Positions 10,447 to 21,107 of a stretch of 35,375 nt of DNA are shown in pieces. The stretch comes from Penium margaritaceum. Lineage: Eukaryota; Streptophyta; Zygnematophyceae; Desmidiales; Peniaceae. The stretch spans positions 247,610-282,984 of the forward strand of contig SZWC01000572.1 of assembly GCA_023375785.1 (NCBI GenBank), read 5' to 3'. Each line of letters opens with the position of its first letter. The first letter of the stretch is position 1. Below the pieces are notes generated by a model, which worked only from the letters and a program-made list of their open reading frames with translations, did not search any database and was not told the DNA's origin. The position numbers and the translations under genes are program-made.

Positions 10447-10461
10447 ATCTCCCACTTTGCC
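10447..10461 (-). other. Element F: polypurine tract
   Basis: On the minus strand GGCAAAGTGGGAGAT directly precedes the 3' LTR. It primes plus-strand synthesis and is the same as in A (20357-20370) and I. Confidence 0.85.
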
Positions 10462-13258
10462 GCAGTCAAAGTGGGTTGAGTCCACATGCCTTCATGCAGA
10501 ACTGCTCCTTCTCAAGAGTTACTGGCTTGGTACGGAAATCAGCGACCTACTTGCTGGTTGGAGTAAACTCCAACTCGATGGTACCCTCCTCCACCATGTG
10601 CGTGATGAAGTGATATGCGATATCAATGTACTTGGTACGTGCTTGGAGCTCAGGTTTCTTGGCAAGTGCAATTTTGCTTTGGTTGTTGATGTACACAAGA
10701 ACAGGAACTACTGGGCTCCCACTCATCTCTGCTATGAGGAGATGAAGTCAAACTACTTGGCTCCAAAACCAAAAGAGACGTATTTAGCTTCCGTGCTTGA
10801 CGTGCCCATGACCTCTTGCCGCTTGCTGCACCTGCTAATGGCCCCACCAATCATGAGAAACACGTGTCCAGAGATGGGCTTGCGGTCCTCAGGGATTGAA
10901 GCCTAATCTGCGTCAGTATTGCCGATGATGTTCTTGTTGTTGCCGTTATAGGTGATGGCGATATTGATGTTTCCAGCAAGGTAGCGAAAGGTCTGCTTCA
11001 CTGCCTTCTTGCGCTCAGGTGCGGGGTTCGCCATGTACTGGTTCACAGCGCTAATAGCCCGCGCGAGGTCCGGCCTGGTTGCAACCATCACGTAGATGAG
11101 GATGCTGACGGCGGTATGGTACTTCTGCCGCTCAGCTGCATGTGCTTCTCCATTCAAGCTCACAATGTCTCTAGCGGCGTGCCGATGGGTTTGGCCAATG
11201 CCATGCCGAACCGCTGCAAACCATCCTTGATATAGTAGCTTTGAGAGAGAGTGTGATTTGGAGTCACGTGTGATTTACGGTCTCGCGTGATCTGAATACC
11301 AAGGAAGTATGATGCCTCCCTGGGATCAGACATCTGGAAGCGGTCCTACATGGCCTCGTTGAATTCCTCTAGTGCAGACATGCTGTTTGAAAAGAGGAAC
11401 ATCTCATCGTCATAGACGATGATGATGAGCACCTCAAGACCATGCTGCCAGCGATAGACGTTGTGGTCACACTCATTGTGCTCAAATCCCATGCACTGCT
11501 ATGCCGCATCCAGCATCTGGTTCCAAGCACGCGACGCTTGCTTGAGGCCGTACAGCGACTTCTACAGCTTATAAACCAGGTACTCCTGGCCATCCATGAC
11601 GAACCCCTCAGGCTGCTCCATGTAAATCTCCTCCTCTAGGTCACCGTTTAGGAATGCTGTCTTTACGTCAATGTCGTAAACCTCAAAGTTCTCTGCTACT
11701 ACATAGGAAAGGAGCATATACACAGAGGCCAACTTGGGAACATGAGCAAAGATTTCAATGTAGTCGACGCCTTCCTACTACGTGTAGCCCTTGGCGAACA
11801 CCCTCACCTTGTACTTTTCCAGGTTGCCATCTGCTTCCCACTGCTTCTTGAACACCCAGTGGCACTTGATCACCTTACGTCTAGGACGCTCACTCAGCTC
11901 GCACGTATCGTTGTCGAGTTGCGACTGTATCTCTAGTTGTACAGCTTGCGCCCAATCTACCGCATGTGGTGCAGCTGTGGCCTCCTTGTAGGACGTTGGC
12001 TCCTCAAAATCTACTGCAACTCCGACATTCATCTGATCTGGTTTTCACAACCTCCAGAAATGCTCGCGGTCACAAGGCTTGAAGCGCACCCTAAGACGGT
12101 ACCTTCGACCAGGTGTTCTAGCGTTAGCAAGCGCCTGGTACGATGATGTTGGCACGACTCTTCCTCCTAATAGTGGTGTATCTTCTTCCTCTACTTCTGC
12201 CGATCGCCGCTGTATCTGTTGCATCAGACATGGGAAAGTAGACTGGTTCTCTAATTGTTATAGTGGAGGAAGAATGAGGAGAGACAAGGTTGGAAAGGAA
12301 ATCTGCTCCCACTGCCTCGTAAGTTGCTACTTCTACATCCTCTTCACGAACAATGTTGGTGCCGATGATGTTGCTCTTGTTGAAGACATCCCTAGAGATG
12401 ATGACCTGGCTTGTATCCCTCTCATAGAGGCGATTTGCCTTGTTTACCATGTTGTAGCCAATCATTAGCATCTGCGCACTCTTTGAGTCCCATTTTTGCC
12501 GCATCTCCTTAGACACGTGCATGTGTCCCAAGATGTCAAATGCACGAAGATGACCCACGCTTGACTTCTTGCCAAACCACGCCTCGTACGGCATCATCTG
12601 CTCCAGCACCTTAGTTGGACTGTGGTTCTTGAGGTACACTGCAGTGCTCACTACTTCGGCCCAAAGGTCATAGGTCAGCCGAGCCGCATGGAGCATGGAG
12701 CGCGCCGACTCAACGATGGTGCGGTATGCGTGTTCTGCTATGCCGTTCTACTATGGAGAGTATGGCATGGTGCGCTGCGCCTTGATGCCTGGTGTTGCGA
12801 GGTAGTCTTGGAACTCTTTGCTCAGGTACTCTACACTTTGGTTGCTGCGTAGCGCCTTGATTTTCTTGCAAATCTGATTCTCCACCATGGCCTTCAAGTC
12901 CTTGAACCTCTCAAAGCACTGTTCCTTGGAGGAAAGGAAGTACACAGCAATGTAACGGCTGAAATCATCAATGAATGTGAGAAAATACATAGAGCCTCCA
13001 AAGCTCTAGGTTTGTATCGAGTCATACAAGTCTATGTGGACCAATTCTAGCACCTCCTTCAAGCGCTCCTCTACTCCAGAGAACGCCTCGCAATGCTGGT
13101 TCCCCTCCAAACAGCCGATGAACAACTGCCACTCAAAGTTATGGATAGTGGATAACTCACGCACCATCTGGTTCCTTTGAAGTTGCTCCAAGGCACGCAT
13201 GCCGATGTGGCCGTAGTGAGCATGCCAGATTTGCCATCTGTGTCCTGCACCACTGCCG
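10462..13258 (-). pseudogene. Element F: pol remnant (pre-integrase to RNase H), family 1
   Basis: On the minus strand, starting from the right: GAG-pre-integrase (WHAHYGHIGMRALEQL, about 13080-13240), integrase core (FIDDFSRYIAVYFLSS, 12751-12990), integrase C-terminus and linker (12124-12696), RT start (EPTSYKEA, 11778-12032), RT core, and RNase H (10470-11163). The RT box is altered: a 3-base loss turns YVDD into Y-D-D-E near 11410-11425. In the integrase the second catalytic Asp region reads LRSNQSVEY, so the core Asp is replaced by Asn. Stops and shifts separate the pieces. Protease, gag, PBS and 5' LTR are absent; the sequence jumps to plus-strand element B at about 13258. Confidence 0.87.
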
Positions 13259-14788
13259 TGAGACAGATTTCTCATCAAAGCAGTAGCAGAAGCAGGGATG
13301 GTGCCGCTACTCAAGGACAGCGCTCAGCATCACCAAGCCTCAAAATGGCAGCAACAGGCGTAGTAACAGTAGCCCCGCCCTTCGAGAGGCTGGAAGGATG
13401 TCTCAACTTCACGTTTTTGAAGATCAGTACCCGCCTCCTTTTGGAGGAGAGGAGCTTGTGGGAGGTGGTGAGCAACGACGAGCGCGCACCGCCTCCATAG
13501 GCAAAAGGCATCACTGAAGCACAAGTGGTGGCGGGGAAGACGGCGCAGAAAGGTACAACAGATAGAAGGTCATCTACAACTACAGCGACGGCATATGAGG
13601 AGTGACGAAGAAGGACAAGCATGCCTATAAGCTGCTTCTCCTCACGATCTTCAACCCACATCTTGAGTACGTGAGAGACAAGGCTACTACAAAACAGGGG
13701 TAGGCCACATAGTGTAAGAAGTATGAGAGCAAGGATCTTACATTCCCTATGCTTTTGGAGACAAAGATCATGGCGTTGAAAATGCAGGATGGCGAAGGGA
13801 TGGAGGCGTACTTGGACAGGGCAAAGTAGCTGGCGAAGGAGCTGAAAGTGGTCGGTAACCCTGTGGAGGACACGCGCTTGTTCCTCCTCTTGGTGAGGGG
13901 ACTCCCGACGAGCCATGACACGTTGCAACACACGTTGGATTACCAGCTGACTCTCGACCTGGACTTGATTTGTACGCACCTAGTGTAGGTAGAACTGCAT
14001 CGCAATGCAGTAAAGCGCAATGGCGGGAGCAGCAGCAGTGAAGCAGCTTTTATGGCCATGGACTCACGCAACCAGGAGCAGCAGTAGTCCGGGCAGCAGA
14101 GAGGCAAGAAGAAGGACAAGTGCCACTATCGCCAGAAAGAAGGCCACTACAAGAAAGAGTGCTTCAAGTCCAAGAAGGACCAGAAGGAGCAGCAGCAGCA
14201 GCAGCAAAAACAGCAATCTCCAGAGCAACAGCAGCAGCAGTCACAGTTACGTCAGTAGTAGTAACAACAGCAGCAAAACCAAACCGGTGTGCGCCATTTT
14301 CGCAACATGAACGTAGCCAAGGAGGAGCGCGACCGCCTCTTCATGGTGAAGTCCAACATGTCGCAGAAGGAAAAAGTGGATCTGGCATGGTACAAAGACT
14401 CTAGGTGTACCAAGAGTTTGACGTACCTCAAAGAGTGATTTACGCAACTGCTCTCCATTCCCCCCCGTCCGATTAAGTTAGGTGATGATTGGGTGGTGTA
14501 TGCTGAGGAGATTGGGATTGTGGAGATAAGGTTGGAGACCCCGTGTGGCATTGAAGTGGGAGTGTTCCATGGCGTGCTGTATGTACCTGATACTGCGTTC
14601 AACCTTCTCTCTGTGTCCTCTCTCACCAACACGGGAGTGCACGTCGTCTTTGACGACGACTATGGCTACATCGTTGACAAGGAAACCGAAAGGAAGTTGG
14701 CCAGGTCGGTGAACGAAGGCGACATGTACCGCCTGCTGGGGGCCGCCAAGGTCCCGCGCGAGCAAAGTCTTGGAGTAGTAGTAATGAA
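13259..14788 (+). pseudogene. Element B part 1: gag and protease remnant, family 1
   Basis: A short piece of leader (13259-13344) leads to gag starting at ATG 13345. After 51 codons the frame ends at TAG 13498-13500, where the siblings have CAG. Gag continues with further stops and shifts. The zinc knuckle at 14121-14162 has its second Cys changed to Arg. A CAG-rich Gln tract follows (about 14185-14270). The protease motif reads Asp-Ser-Arg instead of Asp-Ser-Gly (about 14395-14405). The protease C-terminal part is open in one frame (14493-14788; FNLLSVSSLTNTG, FDDDYGYI). The piece stops at element A, flanked by ATGAA, and resumes at 21661. The 5' LTR, PBS and most of the leader are missing. 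Confidence 0.87.
14784..14788 (+). repeat. Target-site duplication of element A, left copy
   Basis: ATGAA directly before the 5' LTR of A. The matching copy follows the 3' LTR at 21661-21665. Confidence 0.93.
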
Positions 14789-14930
14789 TGTTGGGAAAGG
14801 AGCCATTTGGCTCATTTAGGTCCACAGGAGCAAGTTCCAGGAAAGTACCAGATGCCTGCTTCGATCGCCAATCCGACTTCACCATTCAAAAGATCAGGTG
14901 GCAAAATGTCTTCGGTCCAAGTTTGAGGCC

Positions 14931-14968
14931 GATCCAACGGTCAGATTGGGAGATATGAATTTTCAAAG
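14931..14968 (+). repeat. Module shared by LTR and leader, LTR copy
   Basis: GATCCAACGGTCAGATTGGG plus the following 18 bases, ATATGAATTTTCAAAG among them. A diverged copy lies in the leader at 15679-15712. It is repeated in most family 1 LTRs of the window. Confidence 0.6.
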
Positions 14969-15248
14969 TTTCGGGGGTCATGGACCGTCGATGTCTGGGT
15001 GGGCATGGGTGATGGCTCTATGCCTTAGCCTGAGAAAAGAAAAAGGCAAGAGGTCCAGGGTCAAGACCTGATGGGAGAAATATCCAAAAAGGTCCTTGGT
15101 CTTAGGATTGCCTTGTCAGAGTGTGCTGACTAGGATAAAGGTACCTCTCCTTACTTTTTAGGTGAGGTGAGATCCTTGTGTGCTAGCCATGGACACATGG
15201 CGATTCTCCATGGGTTTGTGGGTTATGTGACCACTAGGAGTGTGCCAT

Positions 15249-15367
15249 GAGAGCATTCTCTAGCTCTCTAGGTCGTGTGTGAGTGGTCAGCCTGATTGCT
15301 AGGCTGATTTCCTCCCTTGTGTGAGATTATGGACTCTAGTGTGTGAGCCTTAGCCTCCATGGCTAAG
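15249..15367 (+). promoter_or_regulatory. Cluster of three short hairpins in LTR, upstream of TATA
   Basis: Perfect stems are GAGAGC/GCTCTC (15249-15268), TCAGCCT/AGGCTGA (15287-15307) and CTTAGCC/GGCTAAG (15349-15367), with loops of 8, 7 and 5 bases. They are also present in the other family 1 LTRs with few changes. They could be protein-binding palindromes or RNA hairpins; function unknown. Confidence 0.5.
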
Positions 15368-15410
15368 TGGTGTGGCTTGTGAGAGGGCTGACTTGCCCAA
15401 GCTCTAGCTC

Positions 15411-15417
15411 TATATGT
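15411..15417 (+). promoter_or_regulatory. TATA-like box of element A 5' LTR
   Basis: TATATGT after GCTCTAGCTC, about 110 bp before the LTR end. It is conserved in family 1 LTRs (CATATAGAG or TATATGTA depending on strand). Likely pol II start signal for the element RNA. Confidence 0.55.
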
Positions 15418-15526
15418 ACTCCATCATTTTGAGTGATTGAACAACCATTCTTCAGCACAAGTGATGCCCTTCCAATCACACATGCTCGCTGCTCCAAGGC
15501 TCCCTCTCTCCTCAAGTTCCAACATT

Positions 15527-15539
15527 TGGTATCAGAGCC
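15527..15539 (+). other. Element A: primer-binding site (tRNA-iMet)
   Basis: TGGTATCAGAGCC, two bases after the LTR end, complementary to the 3' end of initiator tRNA-Met. Confidence 0.95.
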
Positions 15540-16151
15540 AAGTTCTGCCACTTCCAGCCAGCACAGGCCGTCACTTTGAGAGTGACGGATTCGGGTGAAA
15601 GCTTCACCAGAATTGATCATCGTCCATTGGATCTTCAAGTTCAAGAGACAAGCTTTCTAACGAGGCTAAGATGGCGAAGATCCAACGATCAGATTGAGAG
15701 GTATGCTCAAAACGAGGTCGGCCAGGGCTACACTCTTCTCTATGAGTAAGACTGTCGCCTTGTGATGACCATAACTCTCTCATGTCTTTGTCAAATTTGA
15801 AAAGTGGCACATGCGAATTGTAGTATTTTTGTTAAGCTTTCCATTGGTGTAAAAATATTTGCATTCCATTGATTCGTTTGGGAGAAACGCCGTTTACAAA
15901 CTGGCTGGTCTGAGTTGGAGTAGAAGCAGAAGCATACCCTGTTTTCAAGAGGGCATATCTTTCAAAATCCCCTGTTGATGACCCTATTTTATGGGTCGAT
16001 CTGAAAGGTTTTGAGCTGAATTTTCAAGTGATGGGCTCAGTTTTTCAAAATGCCCAGTCTGCTGGCACGTATAGTCCATTTTCTGTCAGACAGATTTCTG
16101 GCAGAAGCAGCCGCCATCCAAGGGCAGCGCTGAGCATCACCAAGGCTCAAA
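15540..16151 (+). other. Element A: 5' leader, noncoding
   Basis: About 610 bp without copia coding on either strand, closely matched by the leader of L and less closely by that of C. It contains a module shared with the LTR (15679-15712) and other repeats of the type CATA(A/T)CTyTC with GAAAG(G/C)TTT nearby (15769-15850, 15951-16025). Packaging signals are expected here in LTR elements but cannot be pinned down. Confidence 0.75.
15679..15712 (+). repeat. Module shared by LTR and leader, leader copy
   Basis: GATCCAACGATCAGATTGAG plus the following 14 bases. It matches 24 of the first 27 bases of 14931-14957 and lies in the same orientation. Confidence 0.6.
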
Positions 16152-19100
16152 ATGGCAGCAGCTAGCGTTGTGACAGCAACCCACTCTTTGGAGAGGCTTG
16201 AGGGACGCGCCAACTTCACGTTTTGGAAGATCCGTACCCGCCTCCTTTTGGAGGAGAGGGGCTTGTGGGAGGTGGTGAGCGGCGACGAGCCGGCTCCAGT
16301 TCCACAGGCAAAAGGCATCACCGCAGCGCAGGTTGTGGCGGGGAAGACGCAGCAAAAGGGTGTAGCTAATGCGGGTTCTTCTGCACTTGTACCAGCGACG
16401 TACGAGGAGTGGAAGAAGAAGGACAGGCAGGCCTACAGCTTGCTTGTTAACACCATCTCCAACCCGCATATTCAGTAGAGGAGGGGTGGGACACGTTGTG
16501 CAAGAAATATGAGAGCAAGGATCCTGCATTCCTCATGCTTTTGGAGGAAAAGATGATGGCGCTGAAAATGCAGGGTGGTGAAGGGATGGAGGCGTATCTG
16601 GACAGGGCAAAGGAGCTGGCGAAGCAGCTGAGAGCGGCCAGCAATCCTGTGGAAGAGACGCGCTTCATCCTCCTCTTGCTGAGGGGACTCCCAACCAGCT
16701 ACGACACGGTACGAGAGACACTGGAGTGCCAGCCAACTCTCGACCTCGACTTCATCTACACACACCTGGTGCAGGTGGAATTGCGTCGCAATGCAGCAAA
16801 GCGCAATGGCGGCAGTAGCAGTGAAGCAACTTTCATGGCCATGGTCTCACGCAACCAGCAGCAGTAGCAGTCCGGGCAGCAGAGAGGCAAGAAGAAGGGC
16901 AAGTGCCACTATTGCCAGAAAGAGGGGCACTACAAGAAAGAGTGCTTCAAGTTCAAGAGGGACCAGAAAGAGCAGCAGCAGCAGCAGCAAAAGCAGCAAT
17001 CTCCATAGCAACAGCAGCAGCAGTCATAGTAACGCCAGCAGCAGCAGCAGTAGAACCAGACTAGCAAGCGCCATTTTGGCAACATGAACATCGCCAAGGA
17101 GGTGCGCGACCGCCTCTTCATGGCGAAGTCTGACATGTCGCAGAAAGAAAAGGCGGATGTGGCGTGGTACAAGGACTCGGGGTGTACCAAGAGTCTGACG
17201 CACCACAAGGAGTGGTTCACACAGCTGCTTTCCATTCCTCCTCGGCCGATTGCTTTGGGTGATGATCGGGTGGTGTATGCTGAGGGGATTGGGATTGTGG
17301 AGATGTGGTTGGAGACCCTGCGTGGCATCGAAGTGGGAGTTTTCCATGGCGTGCTGTATGTGCCTGATGCTGCGTTCAACCTTCTCTCAGTGTCCTCTCT
17401 CACCAATACAGGACTACGCATTGTCTTCGATGATGACTATGGCTACATCCTCAACAAGGAAACAGGAGAGGAGTTGGCCAAGTCGGTGAAGGAGGGCGAC
17501 ATGTACCGCCTGCTGGGGGTGACCTAGATCACGCGTGAAGAGAGTCTTGCAACAGTGGTGCAGGCGACAGATGGCGAGATCTGGCATACGCGCTACGGGC
17601 ACATTGGCATGCGCGCCTTGCAGCAGCTTCAAGCAAAGCAGATGGTGCGTGACTTGCCTACCATCTCTAACTTTGAGCAGCAGTTATGTATCGGCTGTTT
17701 GGAGGGGAAGCAGCATCGCGAGGCGTTCTCTGGAGCAAGGGAGCGTGCAAAACAGGTGTTGGAGCTGGTCGACACGGACTTGTGCGGACCGATGCAGATC
17801 CAGAGCTTTGGATGCTCTAGGTATTTTCTCACCTTCATTGATGATTTCAGCCGTTACACTGCTGTCTACTTCCTTTCCTCCAAGGACCAGTGCTTTCACA
17901 GGTTCAAGGAGTTCAAGGCCATGGTGGAGAACCAATCTGGCAAGAAGATCAAGGCGTTGCGCAGCGACCGCGGTGGAGAGTACCTGAGTAAGGAATTCCA
18001 GGACTACCTCGCAGCAGTTGGCATCAAGGCGCAGCGTACCGCGCCGTACTCGCCGCAGCAGAACGATGTAGGAGAACGTGCCAACCGTACCATTATGGAG
18101 TCGGCGCGCTCCATGCTGCACGCAGTTCGGCTGACCTACGACTTCTGGGCTGAAGCCGTGAGTACTGCGGTCTACATCAAGAACCGGAGTCCAACTAAGG
18201 CGCTGGAGCAGATAACGCCGTACGAGGCGTGGTTCGGCAAGAAGCCAAGCGTAGGTCATCTTCACGCATTTGGCAGCTTGGCGCACATGCACGTGCCAAA
18301 GGAGAAGCGGCAAAAGTGGGATGCGAAGAGTGCACAGATGCTGATGATTGACTACGACGTGGGAAGCAAGGCGTATCACCTCTACGAGAGGGATACAGGC
18401 CACGTTATCATCTCCAGGGATGTCGTCTTCAATGAGAGCAACGTCATTGGCACCAACATCGTGTGTGAAGAGGCAGCAGAACCAACAGCTGACGAGACAG
18501 TGGGAGCAGAAACTCTTCCTGACCCAGTTTCTCCCGATCCTTCCTCCACTATGACAGTGGGAGAATCACTCTACTCTCCCATGTCTGATGTTGCAGATAC
18601 AGCAGCTTCATCGGCAGAAGCAGAGGAGGAAGATGTAGCACCACCAGCAGCATTAGTTGTGCCAGCAGCACCGCGCCAGCCGCCCGCTAACGCTCCAGCA
18701 CCAGGTCGCAGGTACCCTCTTAGGGTGCGTTACAAGCCTGGTGAGCGCGGCCATTTCTGGATGCTGCAGAAACCAGAACAGATGAACGTCGCAGTTGCAG
18801 CAGATTCAGATGAGCCAACGTCATACAAGGAGGCCATGGCTGCACCGGATGCAGCAGATTGGGTGCAAGCCGTGCAGCAAGAGATACAATCGTAGCTGGA
18901 CAACGGCACGTGGGAGCTGACTGAGCATCCACCAAGACGTAAGGTGATCAAGTGCAAGTGGGTGTTCAAGAAGAAGCGGGGAGCAGATGGTAACCTGGAA
19001 AAGTACAAGGCGAGGCTGGTCGCCAAGGGCTACTCACAGCAAGAGGCCATCGACTACACAGAAACTTTTGCCCCTGTTGCAAAGTTTGCCTCTGTGCGCA

Positions 19101-20351
19101 CGCTCCTCTCTTATGCAGCAGCTGAGGACTTCGAGGTTCACCACATGGATGTCAAGACGGCATTCTTGAATGGTGACTTGGAGGAGGAGATCTACATGGA
19201 GCAGCCGGAGGGATTCGTCATGGATGGCCAGGAGCACCTCGTCTGCAAGCTGCTGAAGTCGCTGTACGGCCTGAAGCAAGCGTCGCGTGCTTGGAATCAA
19301 AAGTTGGATGCAGCGTTGCAGAGCATGGGGTTTGAGCGCAGCGAGTGTGACTACAGCGTGTATCGCTAGCAGTATGAACATGAGATCCTCATCATCATTG
19401 TCTATGTGGATGACATGCTCCTCCTTTCCAACAGCATGTCTGCACTGCAGGAGTTCAAGGAAGCCATGCAGGAGCGCTTCTAGATGTCTGATCTCCGGGA
19501 GGCATCATACTTCCTCAGTATCCAGATCACGCGTGACCGCAAGTCACGCTCTCTCTCGCTGCAGCAGAGCCGCTACATCAAGGATGTTTTGCAGTGGTTT
19601 GGCATGGCAGAGGCAAAATCCATCGAAACGCCGCTGGAGACGCGGCAGTACCTCGTGAGCTTCAATGGAGAAGCAAATGCAGCTGAGCGGCAGAAGTACC
19701 AGAGCGCCGTCGACAGTCTCATGTACCTGATGGTGGCAACTTGGCCGGACCTCGCACAGGCTGTGAGCGCTGTGAGCCAGCACATGGCTAATCCCGGACC
19801 GGAGCACCAGAAGGCAGAGAAGCGGATCTTCCGCTACCTTGCTGGAACCATCAATATCGGCATCACCTACAACGGCAATGACAACAACATCATCGGCTAC
19901 ACAGATGCAGATTGGACTTCAAACCCTTAGCATGTCCATCTCTGGACATGTGTTCCTCATGAATGGTGGAGCCATCAACTGGTGTAGCAAGCGGCAGGTG
20001 GTCGTGGCGACCTCGAGTACAGAAGCTGAGTACGTATCTCTCAGTTTTGGAGCCAAGGAAGCAGTTTGGCTCCAACGTCTCATGGCTGAGATGAGTGGGA
20101 GTACAGCAGTTCCAGTTCCTGTACGCGTCGACAACCAGAGCGCAATCGCACTCGCCAAGAATCCTGAGCACCATGAACGCATCAAGCACATTAATATCGC
20201 ATATCATTTCATCAGGCACATGGTGCAGGAGGGTGCTATCAAGCTGGAGTTTACTCCAACCAGCAAGCAGGTCGCTGATTTCTGCACCAAGCCAGTGACC
20301 CATGAGAAGTAGCAGTTCTGCATGAAGGCATGTGGACTCAACCCACTCTGA
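16152..20351 (+). pseudogene. Element A: gag-pol polyprotein gene, nearly intact but broken
   Basis: A single gag-pol reading frame for capsid-like protein, protease, integrase, RT and RNase H, starting at ATG 16152. Key parts are zinc knuckle CX2CX4HX4C (16904-16945), a Gln-rich tract, protease DSG (17174-17182), integrase with Asp 17777, Asp 17966 and Glu 18074 (DD35E spacing), RT YVDD (19403-19414), and RNase H to natural stop TGA 20349-20351, 19 bp before the LTR. Damage: a ~22-bp deletion in gag near 16477 and a ~5-bp deletion near 19927 shift the frame, and premature stops sit at 16865, 17006, 17027, 17030, 17051, 17525, 18893, 19367, 19481 and 20310. All but 17030 (TAA) are TAG. Sibling copies have CAG at several of these places. 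It cannot make the polyprotein. Confidence 0.93.
16904..16945 (+). other. Element A: nucleocapsid zinc knuckle (CCHC)
   Basis: C-H-Y-C-Q-K-E-G-H-Y-K-K-E-C, an intact CX2CX4HX4C. In B the second Cys is Arg, in C the first and last Cys are Tyr, and in J the last Cys is lost. Confidence 0.9.
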
Positions 20352-20356
20352 TTGCG

Positions 20357-20370
20357 GCAAAGTGGGAGAT
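20357..20370 (+). other. Element A: polypurine tract
   Basis: GCAAAGTGGGAGAT directly before the 3' LTR. It primes plus-strand DNA synthesis. Confidence 0.9.
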
Positions 20371-21107
20371 TGATGGGAAAGGAGCCATGTGGCTCAGTTT
20401 CAGGTCCAGAGGAGCAAGTTCCAGGAAAGTACCAGATGCCTGCTCTGATCGCCGATCGCACTTCACCATTGAAAAGATCAGGTGGCAAAATGTCTTCGGT
20501 CCAGGTTTGAGGCCGATCCAACGGTCAGATTGGGAGATATGAATTTTCAAAGTTTCGGGGGTCATGGACCGTCGATGTCTGGGTGGGCATGGATGATGGC
20601 TCCATGCCTTAGCCTGAGAAAAGAAAAAGGCAAGAGGTCCAGGGTCAAGACCTGATGGGAGAAATATCCGAAAAGGTCCTTGGTCTTAGGATTGCCTTGT
20701 CGGAGACTGCTGACTAGGATAAAGGTACCTCTCCTTACTTTTTAGGTGAGGTGAGATCCTTGTGTGCTAGCCATGGACACATGGCGATTCTCCATGGGTT
20801 TGTGGGTTTTGTGACCACTAGGAGTATGCCATGAGAGCATTCTCTAGCTCTCTAGGTTGTGTGTGAGTGGTCAGCCTGATTGCTAGGCTGATTTCCTCCC
20901 TTGTGTGAGATTATGGACTCTAGTGTGTGAGCCTTAGCCTCCATGGCTAAGTGGTGTGGCTTGTGAGAGGGCTGACTTGCCCAAGCTCTAGCTCTATATG
21001 TACTCCATCATTTTGAGTGATTGAACAACCATTCTTCAGCACAAGTGATGCCCTTCCAATCACACATGCTCGCTGCTCCAAGGCTCCCTCTCTCCTCAAG
21101 TTCCAAC
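20371..21107 (+). mobile_element. Element A: 3' LTR
   Basis: A 737-bp LTR beginning TGATGGG (one base off TGTTGGG). Its last base is the N at 21108. It shares several changes with the repeated stretch 21109-21660 that the 5' LTR lacks (for example GACTGCTGAC and GTGGGTTTTGTGACC). Confidence 0.9.

Larger units (their letters stand above)
14789..15524 (+). mobile_element. Element A: 5' LTR
   Basis: A 736-bp LTR, TGTTGGG...CCAACA, in plus orientation. It carries a TATA-like box at 15411 and three short hairpins upstream of it. Confidence 0.95.

Noticed and set aside
13311..13979. 222-codon minus-strand frame opposite B's gag
   Set aside because: It is antisense to recognisable gag and exists because of codon composition; no motif of its own.
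14020..14310. Ser- and Ala-rich frames over the CAG tracts (also near 16791 and 25014)
   Set aside because: These are out-of-frame readings (AGC, GCA) of the gag Gln tract; the true frame gives the zinc knuckle and polyGln.
17684..18403. 239-codon minus-strand frame opposite A's integrase
   Set aside because: It is a shadow of the integrase frame, which has the DD35E residues on the plus strand; no family resemblance on the minus strand.
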